A DNA stretch of 64,000 bases, from the NCBI GenBank assembly GCA_038238115.1, contig JBBRYB010000007.1, positions 62,001 through 126,000 on the forward strand. Reading direction: 5' to 3'. The translations under genes were made by a program, and so were the position numbers. This DNA comes from JBBRYB01 sp038238115. GTDB lineage: Bacteria > Actinomycetota > Actinomycetes > Propionibacteriales > Nocardioidaceae. Below, piece after piece: positions 45,194 to 56,000 of the stretch. The notes below the pieces were generated by a model, which had not been told where the DNA came from, searched no databases, and saw nothing but the letters and a program-made list of their open reading frames with translations. Every line of letters begins with the position of its first letter. Positions within the stretch are counted from its first letter, which is position 1.

Positions 45194-45951
45194 CCGTGGC
45201 GGTTCGGGTCATCGCCTGCCTCGACGTCGACGACGGTCGCGTCGTCAAGGGAGTCAACTTCGAGGGCCTACGCGACGTCGGCGACCCGGTCGCGCTGGCG
45301 CACCAGTACGACGCCGACGGGGCCGACGAGCTCACCTTCCTCGACATCAGCGCCTCGAAGGACCGTCGCGACACCGTCCTCGACGTCGTGCGACGTACTG
45401 CCGAGCAGGTCTTCATCCCGCTGACCGTCGGAGGTGGGGTACGCAGCACCGAGGACGTCGACACGTTGCTTCGCGCTGGCGCCGACAAGGTGGCGATCAA
45501 CACCGGTGCCATCGACCACCCTGAAGCCGTGGCGCGGATCGCGAACCGCTTCGGCCGGCAGGTGCTCGTGCTGAGCGTCGACGCGCGACGACACCCCTCG
45601 ACTGTGTCCGGCTTCGAGGTCACGACTCATGGCGGCAGCCGGGGCACCGGCCTCGATGCGCTGGAGTGGGCGCGTGCGGGTGCTGAGCTGGGAGCTGGGG
45701 AGATACTGCTCAACGCCATGGACGCCGATGGGGTACGCGAAGGGTTCGACCTCGAGCTGATCCGGGCGGTCCGAGCGGCCGTGGACGTGCCCGTGATCGC
45801 CAGCGGAGGAGCCGGGGCGGTCGAGCACTTCGCGCCGGCCGTCGAGGCCGGGGCCGACGCGGTCCTCGCCGCGAGTGTCTTCCACTTCCGGGTCGTGACG
45901 ATCGGTGACGTGAAGGCCGGCCTGGCTGCCGCGGGCTGCCTCGTGCGCTGA
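45190..45951 (+). CDS. hisF: imidazole glycerol phosphate synthase, cyclase subunit
   Basis: HisF is the TIM-barrel cyclase partner of HisH. The 253 residues have the catalytic aspartates in ACLDVDDGRVVKGVNF near the start and LSVDARRH near residue 130. The phosphate-binding segments are TVGGGVRSTEDV and IASGGAGAVEHF. The GTG start overlaps the priA stop. Confidence 0.96.
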   Translation: MTVAVRVIACLDVDDGRVVKGVNFEGLRDVGDPVALAHQYDADGADELTFLDISASKDRRDTVLDVVRRTAEQVFIPLTVGGGVRSTEDVDTLLRAGADKVAINTGAIDHPEAVARIANRFGRQVLVLSVDARRHPSTVSGFEVTTHGGSRGTGLDALEWARAGAELGAGEILLNAMDADGVREGFDLELIRAVRAAVDVPVIASGGAGAVEHFAPAVEAGADAVLAASVFHFRVVTIGDVKAGLAAAGCLVR

Positions 45952-46008
45952 CGAGGGCGACTGTTGGAGCGAGCGTGCACAGCGGGCGCCGCGATGCACA
46001 ATGAGAGG

Positions 46009-46419
46009 GTGAGCGACGGCGAGAGGGTCGAGCAGGTGACCAGTTCGAGTCCCGGGGCGTTTGCCGACGTCGAGGCTGAAGGCTGGGCCGAGCGGTGGAG
46101 CCCCAACGACGAAGGCCTCGTCCCTGCCGTGGTGCAGGAGGCAACCACTCGGCAGGTGCTCATGCTCGCCTGGATGGACCGCGAGGCACTGAACCGTACG
46201 CTCGTGAGCGGACGGGCGACGTACTGGAGCCGCCGTCGGCGTCGCTACTGGGTCAAGGGCGAGACGTCGGGCCATGCCCAACATGTGCGGGAGGTCCGGC
46301 TGGACTGCGACGGCGACACCGTGCTGCTCCTGGTGGACCAGGTGGGCGCCGCTTGCCACACCGGGGCCGCCACGTGCTTCGACGAGACCGTCCTCGTCCC
46401 CGCCGACGACAACGGCTGA
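46009..46419 (+). CDS. hisI: phosphoribosyl-AMP cyclohydrolase
   Basis: HisI opens the adenine ring of phosphoribosyl-AMP with zinc and magnesium. The monofunctional 136-residue protein has VLMLAWMDREAL, the histidine-biosynthesis signature TYWSRRRRRYWVKGETSG, VRLDCDGD, and the zinc-binding CHTGAATCF. GTG 46009 is preceded by CACAAT and GAGAGG, so it may be near-leaderless. ATG 45994 is a possible alternative adding five residues. It is the last his gene and is followed by a hairpin. Confidence 0.94.
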   Translation: MSDGERVEQVTSSSPGAFADVEAEGWAERWSPNDEGLVPAVVQEATTRQVLMLAWMDREALNRTLVSGRATYWSRRRRRYWVKGETSGHAQHVREVRLDCDGDTVLLLVDQVGAACHTGAATCFDETVLVPADDNG

Positions 46420-46494
46420 CCCGGTGACGTACGGCCTCGACATCCCTCCAGCGGGACCGTTGGGGGTGAGCCCGGACGGATCGCCGAGCTAGAC

Positions 46495-46521
46495 GGCCCG
46501 CCCGGCGGATCGAGGCGGGCC
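46495..46521 (+). terminator. hairpin after hisI
   Basis: GGCCCGCC and GGCGGGCC form an 8-bp GC stem around 11 bases, without a T run. It lies 75 bases after hisI and 41 bases before the next gene and probably ends the his operon. Confidence 0.6.
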
Positions 46522-46562
46522 CTGTGTGAAGCCCATGGCGGCTGAGCAGGGACACTGGGCGG

Positions 46563-47207
46563 GTGACACCCCGAACTTCCCTGCCGGGCTACGGTGCGAC
46601 GCTGTTCGTCGGGCTGCTGTCGGCGCTCGCCGTCACTGTCGGCGCTGCCCGGCCCTGGGTTTCGGCTCAGGCGGACGTGCCGGGGCTGCCGACGGTGTCG
46701 GCCACGGTTGCCGGAGCCGACCTGGTCCCGGCTGTGGGCGCGCTCGGCGTTGTGCTCCTCGCGGCGTTCGGCGCCGTCATCGCCACCGGGGGGAGGGTGC
46801 GACGTGCCGTCGGTGCCCTGATCGTCGTGATCTCCCTCGTGGTGGTGGTCGTGTCGACCGCGCCGGGCGACTCCGCCTCGCAGATCGAGGACGGGCTTGC
46901 GGCGAAGGGCTGGCCCGGCGGCCCCTATGACAGCCACATCGTGTGGTGGCGGTGGCTCGTGCTGATCGGTGCCGTCGGCTGCGGGCTGGCGGGTGCCAGC
47001 GTGGTGAGCCGCGGCGGTAGATGGGCGACGATGGGAGCCCGGTACGACGCACCGAGCTCCCATCGTCAGGACGCACCCGGCTCAGCTCGTGAGGAGGCAC
47101 CAGGCTCCATGCGCCCCGATGGGCCCGCCGCGCAGGCCGGTGAGCTGTCGGAGTCGGATGCCTGGAAGGCCATCGACTCCGGTCGTGACCCGACGCAGGG
47201 CCCCTGA
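46563..47207 (+). CDS. Trp biosynthesis-associated membrane protein (TIGR02234 type)
   Basis: This 214-residue membrane protein belongs by layout and position to the actinobacterial Trp-operon membrane protein family. It has four predicted helices (around residues 9-30, 53-74, 79-98 and 128-148), a conserved RPWVSA after the first helix, and WWRW in the last. The C-terminal tail is polar and rich in Ser/Ala/Glu. In relatives it follows trpE; here trpE is absent and it opens the trp cluster. Its function is unknown. Confidence 0.82.
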   Translation: MTPRTSLPGYGATLFVGLLSALAVTVGAARPWVSAQADVPGLPTVSATVAGADLVPAVGALGVVLLAAFGAVIATGGRVRRAVGALIVVISLVVVVVSTAPGDSASQIEDGLAAKGWPGGPYDSHIVWWRWLVLIGAVGCGLAGASVVSRGGRWATMGARYDAPSSHRQDAPGSAREEAPGSMRPDGPAAQAGELSESDAWKAIDSGRDPTQGP

Positions 47208-47252
47208 GAGCAGCACGACACAATGGGGAACGAACGAGAGGAGCCGCACTCC

Positions 47253-47441
47253 ATGGCCGACAACCACGGTTCGACACCAGCAGCCTGGACCGCCGTCGTC
47301 ATCGCGCTCGTCGCCTTCTGCGTGGGCGCGGCCGGGCTGATGATGGATGTCTGGGTGGTCTTCTGGGTCGGGGTTGCGCTTCTCGCGGTTTCTTGCATGG
47401 TCGGCAAGGTCATGCAAGCCATGGGCCTGGGTGCGCGGTAA
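47253..47441 (+). CDS. small HGxxPAAW-type membrane protein of the trp cluster
   Basis: This 62-residue protein has the motif NHGSTPAAWTAVVI followed by two membrane helices. Such small HG-motif proteins stand before trpC in many Actinobacteria; their role is unknown. ATG 47253 has GAGAGGAG (47236-47243) upstream; an ATG at 47223 would add ten residues. trpC starts two bases after its stop. Confidence 0.8.
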   Translation: MADNHGSTPAAWTAVVIALVAFCVGAAGLMMDVWVVFWVGVALLAVSCMVGKVMQAMGLGAR

Positions 47442-47443
47442 GC

Positions 47444-48250
47444 ATGACGGTTCTCGACGAGATCATCGCCGGCGTACGCGTCGACCTCGCCCGACGTCAG
47501 GCGGAGGTCCCGCTCGACGAGCTCAAGCGGCATACCGAACGCCAAGATCCGGCGATAGACCCGATGCCGTGCTATCGCGCCGACGGAATCTCGGTTATTG
47601 CCGAGGTCAAGCGGTCCAGCCCGAGCCGCGGTGAGCTGGCGCGGATCGCCGATCCTGCCGCGCTGGCGGCGGACTATGCGGCAGGCGGCGCAGCCACGAT
47701 CAGCGTGCTCACGGAGACCCGCCGTTTCGGCGGGACGCTCGACGACCTGCGCGCGGTGCGCGCAGCGGTCACGATCCCCCTGCTGTGCAAGGACTTCATC
47801 GTCACGTCCTACCAGCTTTGGGAAGCGCGGGCGGCGGGCGCCGACCTGGCGCTGCTCATCGTGGCTGCTCTCAGTGACGACGAGCTCTCCGGCCTCATCG
47901 ACCGCGCCCGCTCCATCGGGCTGACGCCGCTCGTGGAGGTGCACGGCGAGGACGATCTTCAGCGTGCCGTCGGCGCCGGCGCCGACCTCGTGGGAGTCAA
48001 TGCGCGCGACCTGAAGACCCTCGAGATCGATCGCACAACATTCAGCCGGTTGGCGCCGCAGATCCCCGCGGGCGTGGTCAGGGTCGCCGAGTCGGGAGTG
48101 CGGGGACCGCACGACGTCCTCGAGTACGGCCGTGACGGGGCCGACGTCGTGCTGGTGGGGGAGTCGCTCGTCACCGGCAAGAGCCCGCGTAACGCCGTGT
48201 CCGATCTAGTGGCCGCGGGCGCGCACCCGGCACTCAAGCAAAGGCACTGA
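47444..48250 (+). CDS. trpC: indole-3-glycerol-phosphate synthase
   Basis: TrpC closes the indole ring. The 268-residue monofunctional TIM barrel has VIAEVKRSSPSRG (catalytic Lys), LCKDFIVTSYQLWEARAAGAD and GVNARDLKTLEID. AESGVRGPHDV follows. The start at ATG 47444 gives the usual N-terminus MTVLDEIIAGVRVDL. trpB follows after four bases. Confidence 0.95.
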   Translation: MTVLDEIIAGVRVDLARRQAEVPLDELKRHTERQDPAIDPMPCYRADGISVIAEVKRSSPSRGELARIADPAALAADYAAGGAATISVLTETRRFGGTLDDLRAVRAAVTIPLLCKDFIVTSYQLWEARAAGADLALLIVAALSDDELSGLIDRARSIGLTPLVEVHGEDDLQRAVGAGADLVGVNARDLKTLEIDRTTFSRLAPQIPAGVVRVAESGVRGPHDVLEYGRDGADVVLVGESLVTGKSPRNAVSDLVAAGAHPALKQRH

Positions 48251-48254
48251 GAAG

Positions 48255-49504
<1,250 letters not shown>

Positions 49505-49508
<4 letters not shown>

Positions 49509-50302
49509 CCAGCGTCGCATCGGCATTCGCGACAGCGAAGGCTGAAGGCCGAGCCGCCCTGATCGGCTACCTGCCAGCCGGCTACCCCACCCTCGACGGT
49601 TCGATCGAGATCATCGGCGCGATGGTCGAGGCGGGCTGCGACGTCATCGAGGTTGGCCTGCCCTACTCCGACCCAGTGATAGACGGTCCCACGATCCAGG
49701 CGGCCAGCGAGGTCGCGCTCGCGGCCGGCACCCGCACCACCGACGTCTTCGCGGTGGTCGAGACCAGTGCCGCCCTCGCGCCCACGCTCGTCATGACCTA
49801 TTGGAACCCCGTCGAGCGGTACGGCGTGGAGCGCTTCGCCGGCTGCATCGACACTGCCGGGGGAGCGGGCCTCATCACCCCCGACCTCGTCCCGGACGAG
49901 GCGACAGAGTGGCTGGAGGCCGCCGACGCGCACGACCTCGACAAAGTGTTCTTGGTGGCACCGTCGTCCACTCGAGCCCGCCTGGAGATGACCGCGGCAG
50001 CCTGCCGCGGCTTCGTCTACGCCACGTCGGTGATGGGAGTCACCGGGGCACGCGAGCAGACAAGCGTCGCCGCACCAGACCTCGTGGCACGCGTCAAGGA
50101 GATCACCAGTCTCCCGGTCGGTGTCGGACTCGGCGTGTCCAACGGCGCCCAGGCCGCCGAGGTCGCGGCCTTCGCCGACGGGGTGGTCGTCGGCAGCGCG
50201 TTCGTGCGCTGCATACAGCAGGCTCGGGACGACCGCGCTGCGTTGGCTGCCGTTTCAGCGCTCACCCGGGATCTTGCCCGCGGGGTCGGGCGGGAACTTT
50301 GA
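49505..50302 (+). CDS. trpA: tryptophan synthase alpha chain
   Basis: TrpA releases indole from indoleglycerol phosphate. The 265 residues have the catalytic Glu and Asp in VIEVGLPYSDPVIDGPTIQ near residue 50, with GLITPDLVPDEA and the phosphate-binding GVGLGVSNGAQAAEV. The GTG start overlaps the trpB stop. The stop codon overlaps a perfect palindrome that may end the transcript. Confidence 0.96.
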
Positions 50303-50316
50303 CGGTCGCGACCGTC
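50301..50316. terminator. 16-bp perfect palindrome at the trpA stop codon
   Basis: GACGGTCGCGACCGTC is fully self-complementary and begins on the trpA stop. In RNA it would make a 6-bp stem with a CGCG loop followed by GTTTG, so it may be a terminator; it could equally be an operator for the SCO1-like gene, whose ATG is 13 bases away. Confidence 0.4.
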
Positions 50317-50329
50317 GTTTGACGAGGGG

Positions 50330-50998
50330 ATGAACACGTCGACGCGCGCTGGTGCCCTGGTCGCCGTAGTCACGCTGGCGGCCGGCGTGATCACGGCCTG
50401 CGGGGGCGGTAGCGCGGAGCGGGCCGGCGCGCAGCCGGACAACCCCGGGGGCGCCCTGATCTCGGGGGTGCACGAAGACACCCGCTACTTCGGGGCGGAG
50501 CCCGCGGCCCCGTACCAGATGCCAGACGTCACCCTTGAGTCGACCAACGGCAAACCGTTCAACCTCATCACCGACACGTCCTACCCGGTGACCCTCGTGT
50601 TCTTCGGCTACACGAACTGCCCGGACGTGTGCCCCCTCGTGATGAGCGACCTCACGTCGGCTGTGCTGCATCTGCCCGACGGCGTCCGGGCGCACACCCA
50701 GGTGCTCTTCATCACCACGGACCCCGCACGCGACACGCCCGAGGTGCTGCGCACCTATCTGGATCGCTACAACACGGACTTCGTGGGCCTGACCGGAAAC
50801 CTCCACGACATCGTGCTGGCCGGGGACAGCCTGGGCGTCGCGATCGAGGGCCGCAACAAGCTGCCGAGCGGCGGCTATGACGTCGGGCACGGCGCCCAGG
50901 TCATCGGCTTCGACCACGACCAGGCTCCCGTCATCTGGACCGCCGGCACTCCCGTCGACGAGCTCGTCAAGGACGTCAGCAAACTCGCCGGGTCCTGA
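50330..50998 (+). CDS. SCO1/SenC family lipoprotein
   Basis: This 222-residue lipoprotein has a signal peptide with the lipobox ITAC, then a thioredoxin-fold SCO domain. The copper-binding CxxxC is in YTNCPDVCPLVMSDL and the third ligand His in YDVGHGAQVIGFD. Such proteins deliver copper to cytochrome c oxidase or act as thiol redox proteins at the membrane outer face. GAGGGG stands directly before the ATG. It lies just upstream of lgt, whose product would lipidate it. Confidence 0.9.
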   Translation: MNTSTRAGALVAVVTLAAGVITACGGGSAERAGAQPDNPGGALISGVHEDTRYFGAEPAAPYQMPDVTLESTNGKPFNLITDTSYPVTLVFFGYTNCPDVCPLVMSDLTSAVLHLPDGVRAHTQVLFITTDPARDTPEVLRTYLDRYNTDFVGLTGNLHDIVLAGDSLGVAIEGRNKLPSGGYDVGHGAQVIGFDHDQAPVIWTAGTPVDELVKDVSKLAGS

Positions 50999-51021
50999 CC
51001 GGTGCGCGGTAGCTCACACGG

Positions 51022-51027
51022 TAAGTT
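51022..51027 (+). promoter_or_regulatory. putative leaderless -10 box of lgt
   Basis: TAAGTT ends nine bases before ATG 51037 and no Shine-Dalgarno sequence is visible. Confidence 0.4.
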
Positions 51028-51036
51028 GCTCACGCC

Positions 51037-51927
51037 ATGAACCTCGCCTACATCCCGAGCCCGGCCAACGGCGTCTGGCACATCGGCGCGTTCCCGGTGA
51101 GGGGTTATGCGCTGTGCATCATCCTCGGTGTGATCGTCGCCGTCGTCTACGGCGACCGGCGCTGGGTGCAGCGTGGCGGGCAGCCCGGCACGGTCGGCGA
51201 CATCGCCGTCTGGGCGGTGCCGTTCGGGCTCGTCGGCGGACGGCTCTACCACGTCCTCACCGACCCCGAGCTCTACTTCACCGCCGGGAAGGATTCCTGG
51301 GCGGCGCTGTACATCTGGCGCGGCGGCCTCGGGATCTGGGGGGCGATCGCGCTAGGCGCGCTAGGCGCCTACATCGGCTGCCGCCGACGCAAGGTCAAGT
51401 TCCGTGCCTTCGCCGATGCCCTCGCCCCCGGCATCGTGCTGGCGCAGGCGATCGGCCGCTGGGGCAACTGGTTCAACCAGGAGCTCTACGGCAAGCCGAC
51501 GACGCTGCCGTGGGGGCTCGAGATCGACAAGCAGCACCGCGACTCGCTGCCGCCCGACCTCCAGCAGTACGCCACGTTCCACCCCACGTTCCTCTACGAG
51601 TCGATCTGGGACGTCGGCGTTGCGATCCTCGTCATCTGGGCAGACCGCAGATACCGCCTCGGCTACGGTCGCGCGTTCGCGCTGTACGTGATGGCCTACA
51701 CCGCCGGGCGTGCCTGGATCGAATACCTGCGCATCGACACTGCCAACCACTTCTTCGGGGTCCGGCTCAACGTATGGACCTCGATCGTTCTGTTCATCGC
51801 GGCTGCGGCCTACTTTGTCATCGTGGGCCGGCGCCACCCCGGTCGGGAGAGCGACGTGGAACAGCCGCCGACCACCAGCGGCGACCAAGCCGTAGACACC
51901 CCTGTCGAGCGTTCCAGCGACGGGTGA
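51037..51927 (+). CDS. lgt: prolipoprotein diacylglyceryl transferase
   Basis: Lgt adds diacylglycerol to the lipobox cysteine of prolipoproteins. The 296-residue protein has seven membrane helices. The family signature is IGRWGNWFNQELYGKPT near residue 145, with GLVGGRLYHVLTDPELYF before it and HPTFLYESIWD after. A polar C-terminal tail of about 30 residues is typical of Actinobacteria. A hairpin follows the stop codon. Confidence 0.95.
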   Translation: MNLAYIPSPANGVWHIGAFPVRGYALCIILGVIVAVVYGDRRWVQRGGQPGTVGDIAVWAVPFGLVGGRLYHVLTDPELYFTAGKDSWAALYIWRGGLGIWGAIALGALGAYIGCRRRKVKFRAFADALAPGIVLAQAIGRWGNWFNQELYGKPTTLPWGLEIDKQHRDSLPPDLQQYATFHPTFLYESIWDVGVAILVIWADRRYRLGYGRAFALYVMAYTAGRAWIEYLRIDTANHFFGVRLNVWTSIVLFIAAAAYFVIVGRRHPGRESDVEQPPTTSGDQAVDTPVERSSDG

Positions 51928-51942
51928 GGCAACGCCGCGACG

Positions 51943-51960
51943 CCACCCAAGCCAGGGTGG
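51943..51960 (+). terminator. hairpin after lgt
   Basis: CCACCC and GGGTGG form a 6-bp stem around six bases, 15 bases after the lgt stop. There is no T run. Confidence 0.4.
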
Positions 51961-51974
51961 GTGGCTCAGTCAGT

Positions 51975-52023
51975 ACTACAGCCGCAGCACTTACGGTGAG
52001 GCGCCTCGGGCTGCGGCTGTAGT
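51975..52023. repeat. 14-bp perfect inverted repeat before the VIT transporter gene
   Basis: ACTACAGCCGCAGC (51975-51988) and GCTGCGGCTGTAGT (52010-52023) are perfect complements around 21 bases. The structure ends 42 bases before the VIT start codon. It may be a second terminator for lgt, a metal-responsive operator or a leader hairpin; nothing in it identifies a known riboswitch. Confidence 0.6.
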
Positions 52024-52065
52024 TAGGTGTGCCTGAGTCGCCAGGCGCTGCCGCGGAGGACGACA

Positions 52066-52845
52066 ATGGTCGTCATGGCTGACATCAACCATCCGCGCTC
52101 ACCGAGCCTGCCCGAGGACCCAGTGCCGGTCAACGACGTCAATGACGAGGGGATCAACCACGAGCATCCCGACGTCGTCGGCGGCTGGCTTCGCCCGGCG
52201 GTGTTCGGGGCCATGGACGGGCTCGTCTCCAACTTCGCCCTGATCGCCGGCGTGGTGGGCGGCACGTCCGGGGACACGTCGAAGCCGGTCGTCCTCGCGG
52301 GGCTCGCCGGCCTCGCGGCGGGCGCCTTCTCGATGGCCGCCGGCGAGTACACCTCGGTCGCCAGCCAGGCCGAGTACACCGAGCGGGAGATCGAGGTCGA
52401 GCGACGGGAGATCATCGCCCAGCCCAGGGCCGAGCAGGCCGAGCTCGCCCAGATGTACGTCGACCGCGGCATCGACCGCAAGCTCGCCGAGGCGGTCGCC
52501 GAGCAGGTGCACGCCGACCCCGAGCTCGCCGTCGGGGTCCATGCGCGCGAGGAGCTCGGCGTGGACCCCGACAACCTGCCTTCTCCCGTCGTCGCGGCCT
52601 CCTCGTCCTTCGTGTCCTTCGCCGTGGGCGCCGCCTTGCCCGTGCTGCCCTACCTGCTCGGCGCCGACGCACTGTGGCCGGCTCTGATCGTCAGCCTGCT
52701 CGCGCTCTTCGGCTGTGGCGCGATCGTCTCCTCCGTGACGACGCGGTCATGGTGGTACGGCGGCATCCGCCAGCTGATCCTCGGTGGTGTGGCGGCGGCG
52801 CTTACCTACGCCATCGGTGACCTCGTCGGGGCGTCCATCGGCTGA
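52066..52845 (+). CDS. VIT1/CCC1 family iron/manganese transporter
   Basis: This is a 259-residue member of the vacuolar iron transporter family, which exports or stores Fe(II)/Mn(II). A polar N-terminus precedes five membrane helices. The family motifs GAMDGLVSNFALIAGVVGG and GAFSMAAGEYTSVASQAE are present. The cytoplasmic metal-binding helix is rich in Glu (YTEREIEVERREI). ATG 52066 has GGAGGA five bases upstream. It stands alone between lgt and gltB. Confidence 0.92.
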   Translation: MVVMADINHPRSPSLPEDPVPVNDVNDEGINHEHPDVVGGWLRPAVFGAMDGLVSNFALIAGVVGGTSGDTSKPVVLAGLAGLAAGAFSMAAGEYTSVASQAEYTEREIEVERREIIAQPRAEQAELAQMYVDRGIDRKLAEAVAEQVHADPELAVGVHAREELGVDPDNLPSPVVAASSSFVSFAVGAALPVLPYLLGADALWPALIVSLLALFGCGAIVSSVTTRSWWYGGIRQLILGGVAAALTYAIGDLVGASIG

Positions 52846-52956
52846 GCTCGCCACCCCCACCGATTCGTCCTGCTACGCCAGGCGGCACGTCCCCGACCTT
52901 GACAGGACGGATCACGTCGCCACGCTGTCAGCGGCGGTCCGGATGATGGCCGGTTG

Positions 52957-52986
52957 CTGACCACGGGCGGCGTACTCGTGTAATCT
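52957..52986 (+). promoter_or_regulatory. candidate gltB promoter
   Basis: TAATCT (52981-52986) is a good -10 box; CTGACC (52957-52962) stands 18 bases upstream. It lies 107 bases before the gltB start. The rest of the 248-base gap shows nothing else. Confidence 0.5.
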
Positions 52987-53093
52987 CACCGCTACTGCCT
53001 GGGCCAACGTCGTCCCGAACCGGCCGCACCACATCGCCCATGACGCGAGACGCCACGTCGATGACTCGGTGCACGACGACGGGAGATATGCCG

Positions 53094-56000
53094 ATGAGAG
53101 CTGTCCCGCCGCCCCAGGGGCTCTACGACGGACAACACGAGCACGATAGCTGCGGGGTCGCCCTGGTCGCGACCCTGACCGGTGTCGCCTCGCACGACAT
53201 CATCGCCAAGGCCATGACGGCCCTGCGCAACCTGGACCACCGCGGCGCATCGGGAGCCGAGCCGGACTCCGGCGATGGCGCCGGCATCTTGATCCAGGTG
53301 CCCGACGAGTTTCTCCGTGCCGTGTGCGACTTCGAGCTGCCCGCCCCGGGTGGCTTTGCCGTCGGTACCGCCTTCATCCCAGGCGACGCCGAGGCGGTGG
53401 CGAAGACCAAGGCGCACATCGAGGACCTCACGGTCGAGGAGGGCCTGCGTGTCCTTGGGTGGAGACAGGTCCCCACCGGACCCGACCTCCTCGGCGAAAC
53501 CGCCCGCTCCTGCATGCCGGCGTTCTGGCAGCTCCTGGTGGCAGGGAGCACCGGCCGCATCCTCGGTATGGCCCTGGAGCGAATGGCCTTCTGCCTGCGC
53601 AAGCGCGCCGAGCACGAGACAGGTGCCTACTTCCCGTCGTTGTCGTCTCGCACCCTCGCCTACAAGGGGATGTTGACGACGGACCAGCTCGACCGGTTCT
53701 TCCCCGACCTCGCCGACGAACGGCTCGTCTCGGCGCTGGCGATCGTCCACTCCCGGTTCTCGACGAACACGTTCCCCTCCTGGCCGTTGGCCCACCCGTA
53801 CCGGTTCATCGCCCACAACGGTGAGATCAACACGGTGAAAGGCAACCGCAACTGGATGCAGGCCCGCGAGGCGCTGCTCTCGAGCGGGTTGCTCGCGAGC
53901 GACGGTGGGCAGGGCGGTGGTACCGGGCGAGGGGACCTGAGCCGCATCTTCCCGATCTGCACACCTGACGCTTCGGACTCGGCCTCGTTCGACGAGGTGC
54001 TCGAGCTGCTCCATCTGGGCGGCCGTTCGCTGCCGCACGCCGTGCTGATGATGATCCCGGAGGCGTGGGAGAACCACGCGGAGATGAGCGCGTCCCGCAA
54101 GGCGTTCTACGAGTTCCACTCGACGCTGATGGAGCCGTGGGACGGGCCGGCATGTGTCGTGTTCACCGACGGCACACAGGTGGGCGCGGTGCTCGACCGT
54201 AACGGCCTCAGGCCATCGCGCTACTGGGTCACCGACGACGGCCTCGTGGTGCTGGCCTCCGAGGTCGGGGTGCTCGACCTCGACCCGGCCAGTGTGGTCC
54301 GCAAGGGCCGGCTTCAGCCGGGCCGGATGTTCCTGGTCGACCTGGCCGAGAAGCGGATCGTCAGCGATGACGAGGTCAAGGAGACGCTCGCGGCCGAGGC
54401 GCCGTACGACGAATGGCTCCATGCCGGTTTGATCCAGCTCGACCGGCTCCCGAGCCGCCAGCACATCGTGCACACGCACCGCTCGGTCACCCGTCGCCAG
54501 CAGGTCTTCGGGTTCACCGAGGAGGAGCTGCGGGTGCTGCTCGCCCCGATGGCCAGAGCGGGCGCCGAGCCGATCGGGTCGATGGGCACCGACAGCCCGA
54601 TCGCCGCGTTGTCCGACCGGCCCCGCCTGCTGTTCGACTACTTCAGCCAGCTCTTCGCCCAGGTGACCAACCCGCCGCTCGACGCGATCCGCGAGGAGCT
54701 TGTCACGTCGCTCGCTGGCACCATCGGCCCCGAGGCGAACCTGCTCGACCCCGGCCCGGCGTCGTGCCGGCAGGTCGTCGTCCCCTTCCCGGTGATAGAC
54801 AACGACGATCTCGCCAAGATCGTCCACATCAACCACGACGGTGACCTGCCCGGCTACTCGACCTACGTCGTGCGCGGCCTCTACGACGTCGCCGGTGGCG
54901 GCGGCGCGCTGACCCGCCGGCTCGACGAGATGTGTGCGGAGGTGTCCGAGGCGATTGCCGGCGGTGCCCGCATCATCGTGCTCTCCGACCGCCACAGCGC
55001 CGCGGACAAGGCGCCGATCCCGTCGCTGCTCGTGACCGGCGCCGTCCACCACCACCTCGTCCGGGAGAGGACGCGCACCCGCGTCGGGCTGGTGGTCGAG
55101 GCCGGGGACGTGCGAGAGGTGCACCACGTCGCGCTTCTGATCGGATTCGGCGCCGCCGCCGTCAACCCCTATCTCGCGATGGAGTCCGTCGAAGACCTCG
55201 CCCGCCAACGCGTGCACCTGACCGGCGTGGAGCCGGAGCAGGCGGTCCGCAACCTGGTCAAGGCGCTCGGCAGGGGCGTGCTCAAGGTGATGAGCAAGAT
55301 GGGTGTCTCAACCGTTGCGTCCTACACCGGCGCGCAGATCTTCGAAGCCGTCGGGCTCGCGTCGTCCGTTGTCGACCGCTACTTCACGGGCACGACATCC
55401 AAGCTCGGCGGCATCGGGCTCGACGCCATCGCCGAGGAGGTCGCCTGCCGGCACCGTCGCGCCTACCCCGTCGACGGCATCCCCCCTGCTCATCGAAGGC
55501 TGGACATCGGCGGCGAGTACCAATGGCGCCGTGAGGGCGAGCCGCATCTCTTCGACCCCGAGACGGTCTTCCGACTGCAGCACTCGACCAGGTCAGGCCG
55601 CTACGACATCTTCAAGCAGTACACGAAGCTGGTCGACGACCAGTCGGCGCGCCTGATGACGCTGCGCGGGCTCTTCTCCTTCGCCGAGAACCGCACCCCC
55701 GTCTCGATCGACGAGGTCGAGCCGGTTTCGTCGATCGTCACGCGCTTCTCGACCGGGGCGATGTCGTACGGCTCGATCAGCCAGGAGGCGCACGAGACGC
55801 TGGCCATCGCCATGAACCAGATCGGCGCGAAGTCCAACACCGGCGAAGGCGGCGAGGACTCTGACCGGTTGCAGGACCCGCGCCGGCGCAGCGCGATCAA
55901 GCAGGTCGCCTCGGGACGCTTCGGTGTGACGAGCGAATACCTCACGAATGCCGACGACATCCAGATCAAGATGGCGCAGGGCGCCAAGCCCGGGGAAGGT

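Noticed and set aside
46423..46491. 22-codon frame after hisI as a trp leader peptide
   Set aside because: It contains no tryptophan codon and is followed by a hairpin without an attenuator alternative fold, so there is no support for attenuation.
46420..46562. trpE pseudogene between hisI and the Trp-associated membrane protein
   Set aside because: Only 143 bp are present and no frame resembles anthranilate synthase; the gene is absent, not broken.
52899..52927. TTGACA at 52899 as the gltB -35 box
   Set aside because: No -10 hexamer lies 16-19 bases downstream; the TAATCT at 52981 is a better candidate.
52992..55217. 741-codon open frame on the reverse strand
   Set aside because: It lies wholly over gltB, whose protein motifs are unambiguous; long antisense frames are expected at this GC content and its translation shows no domain.
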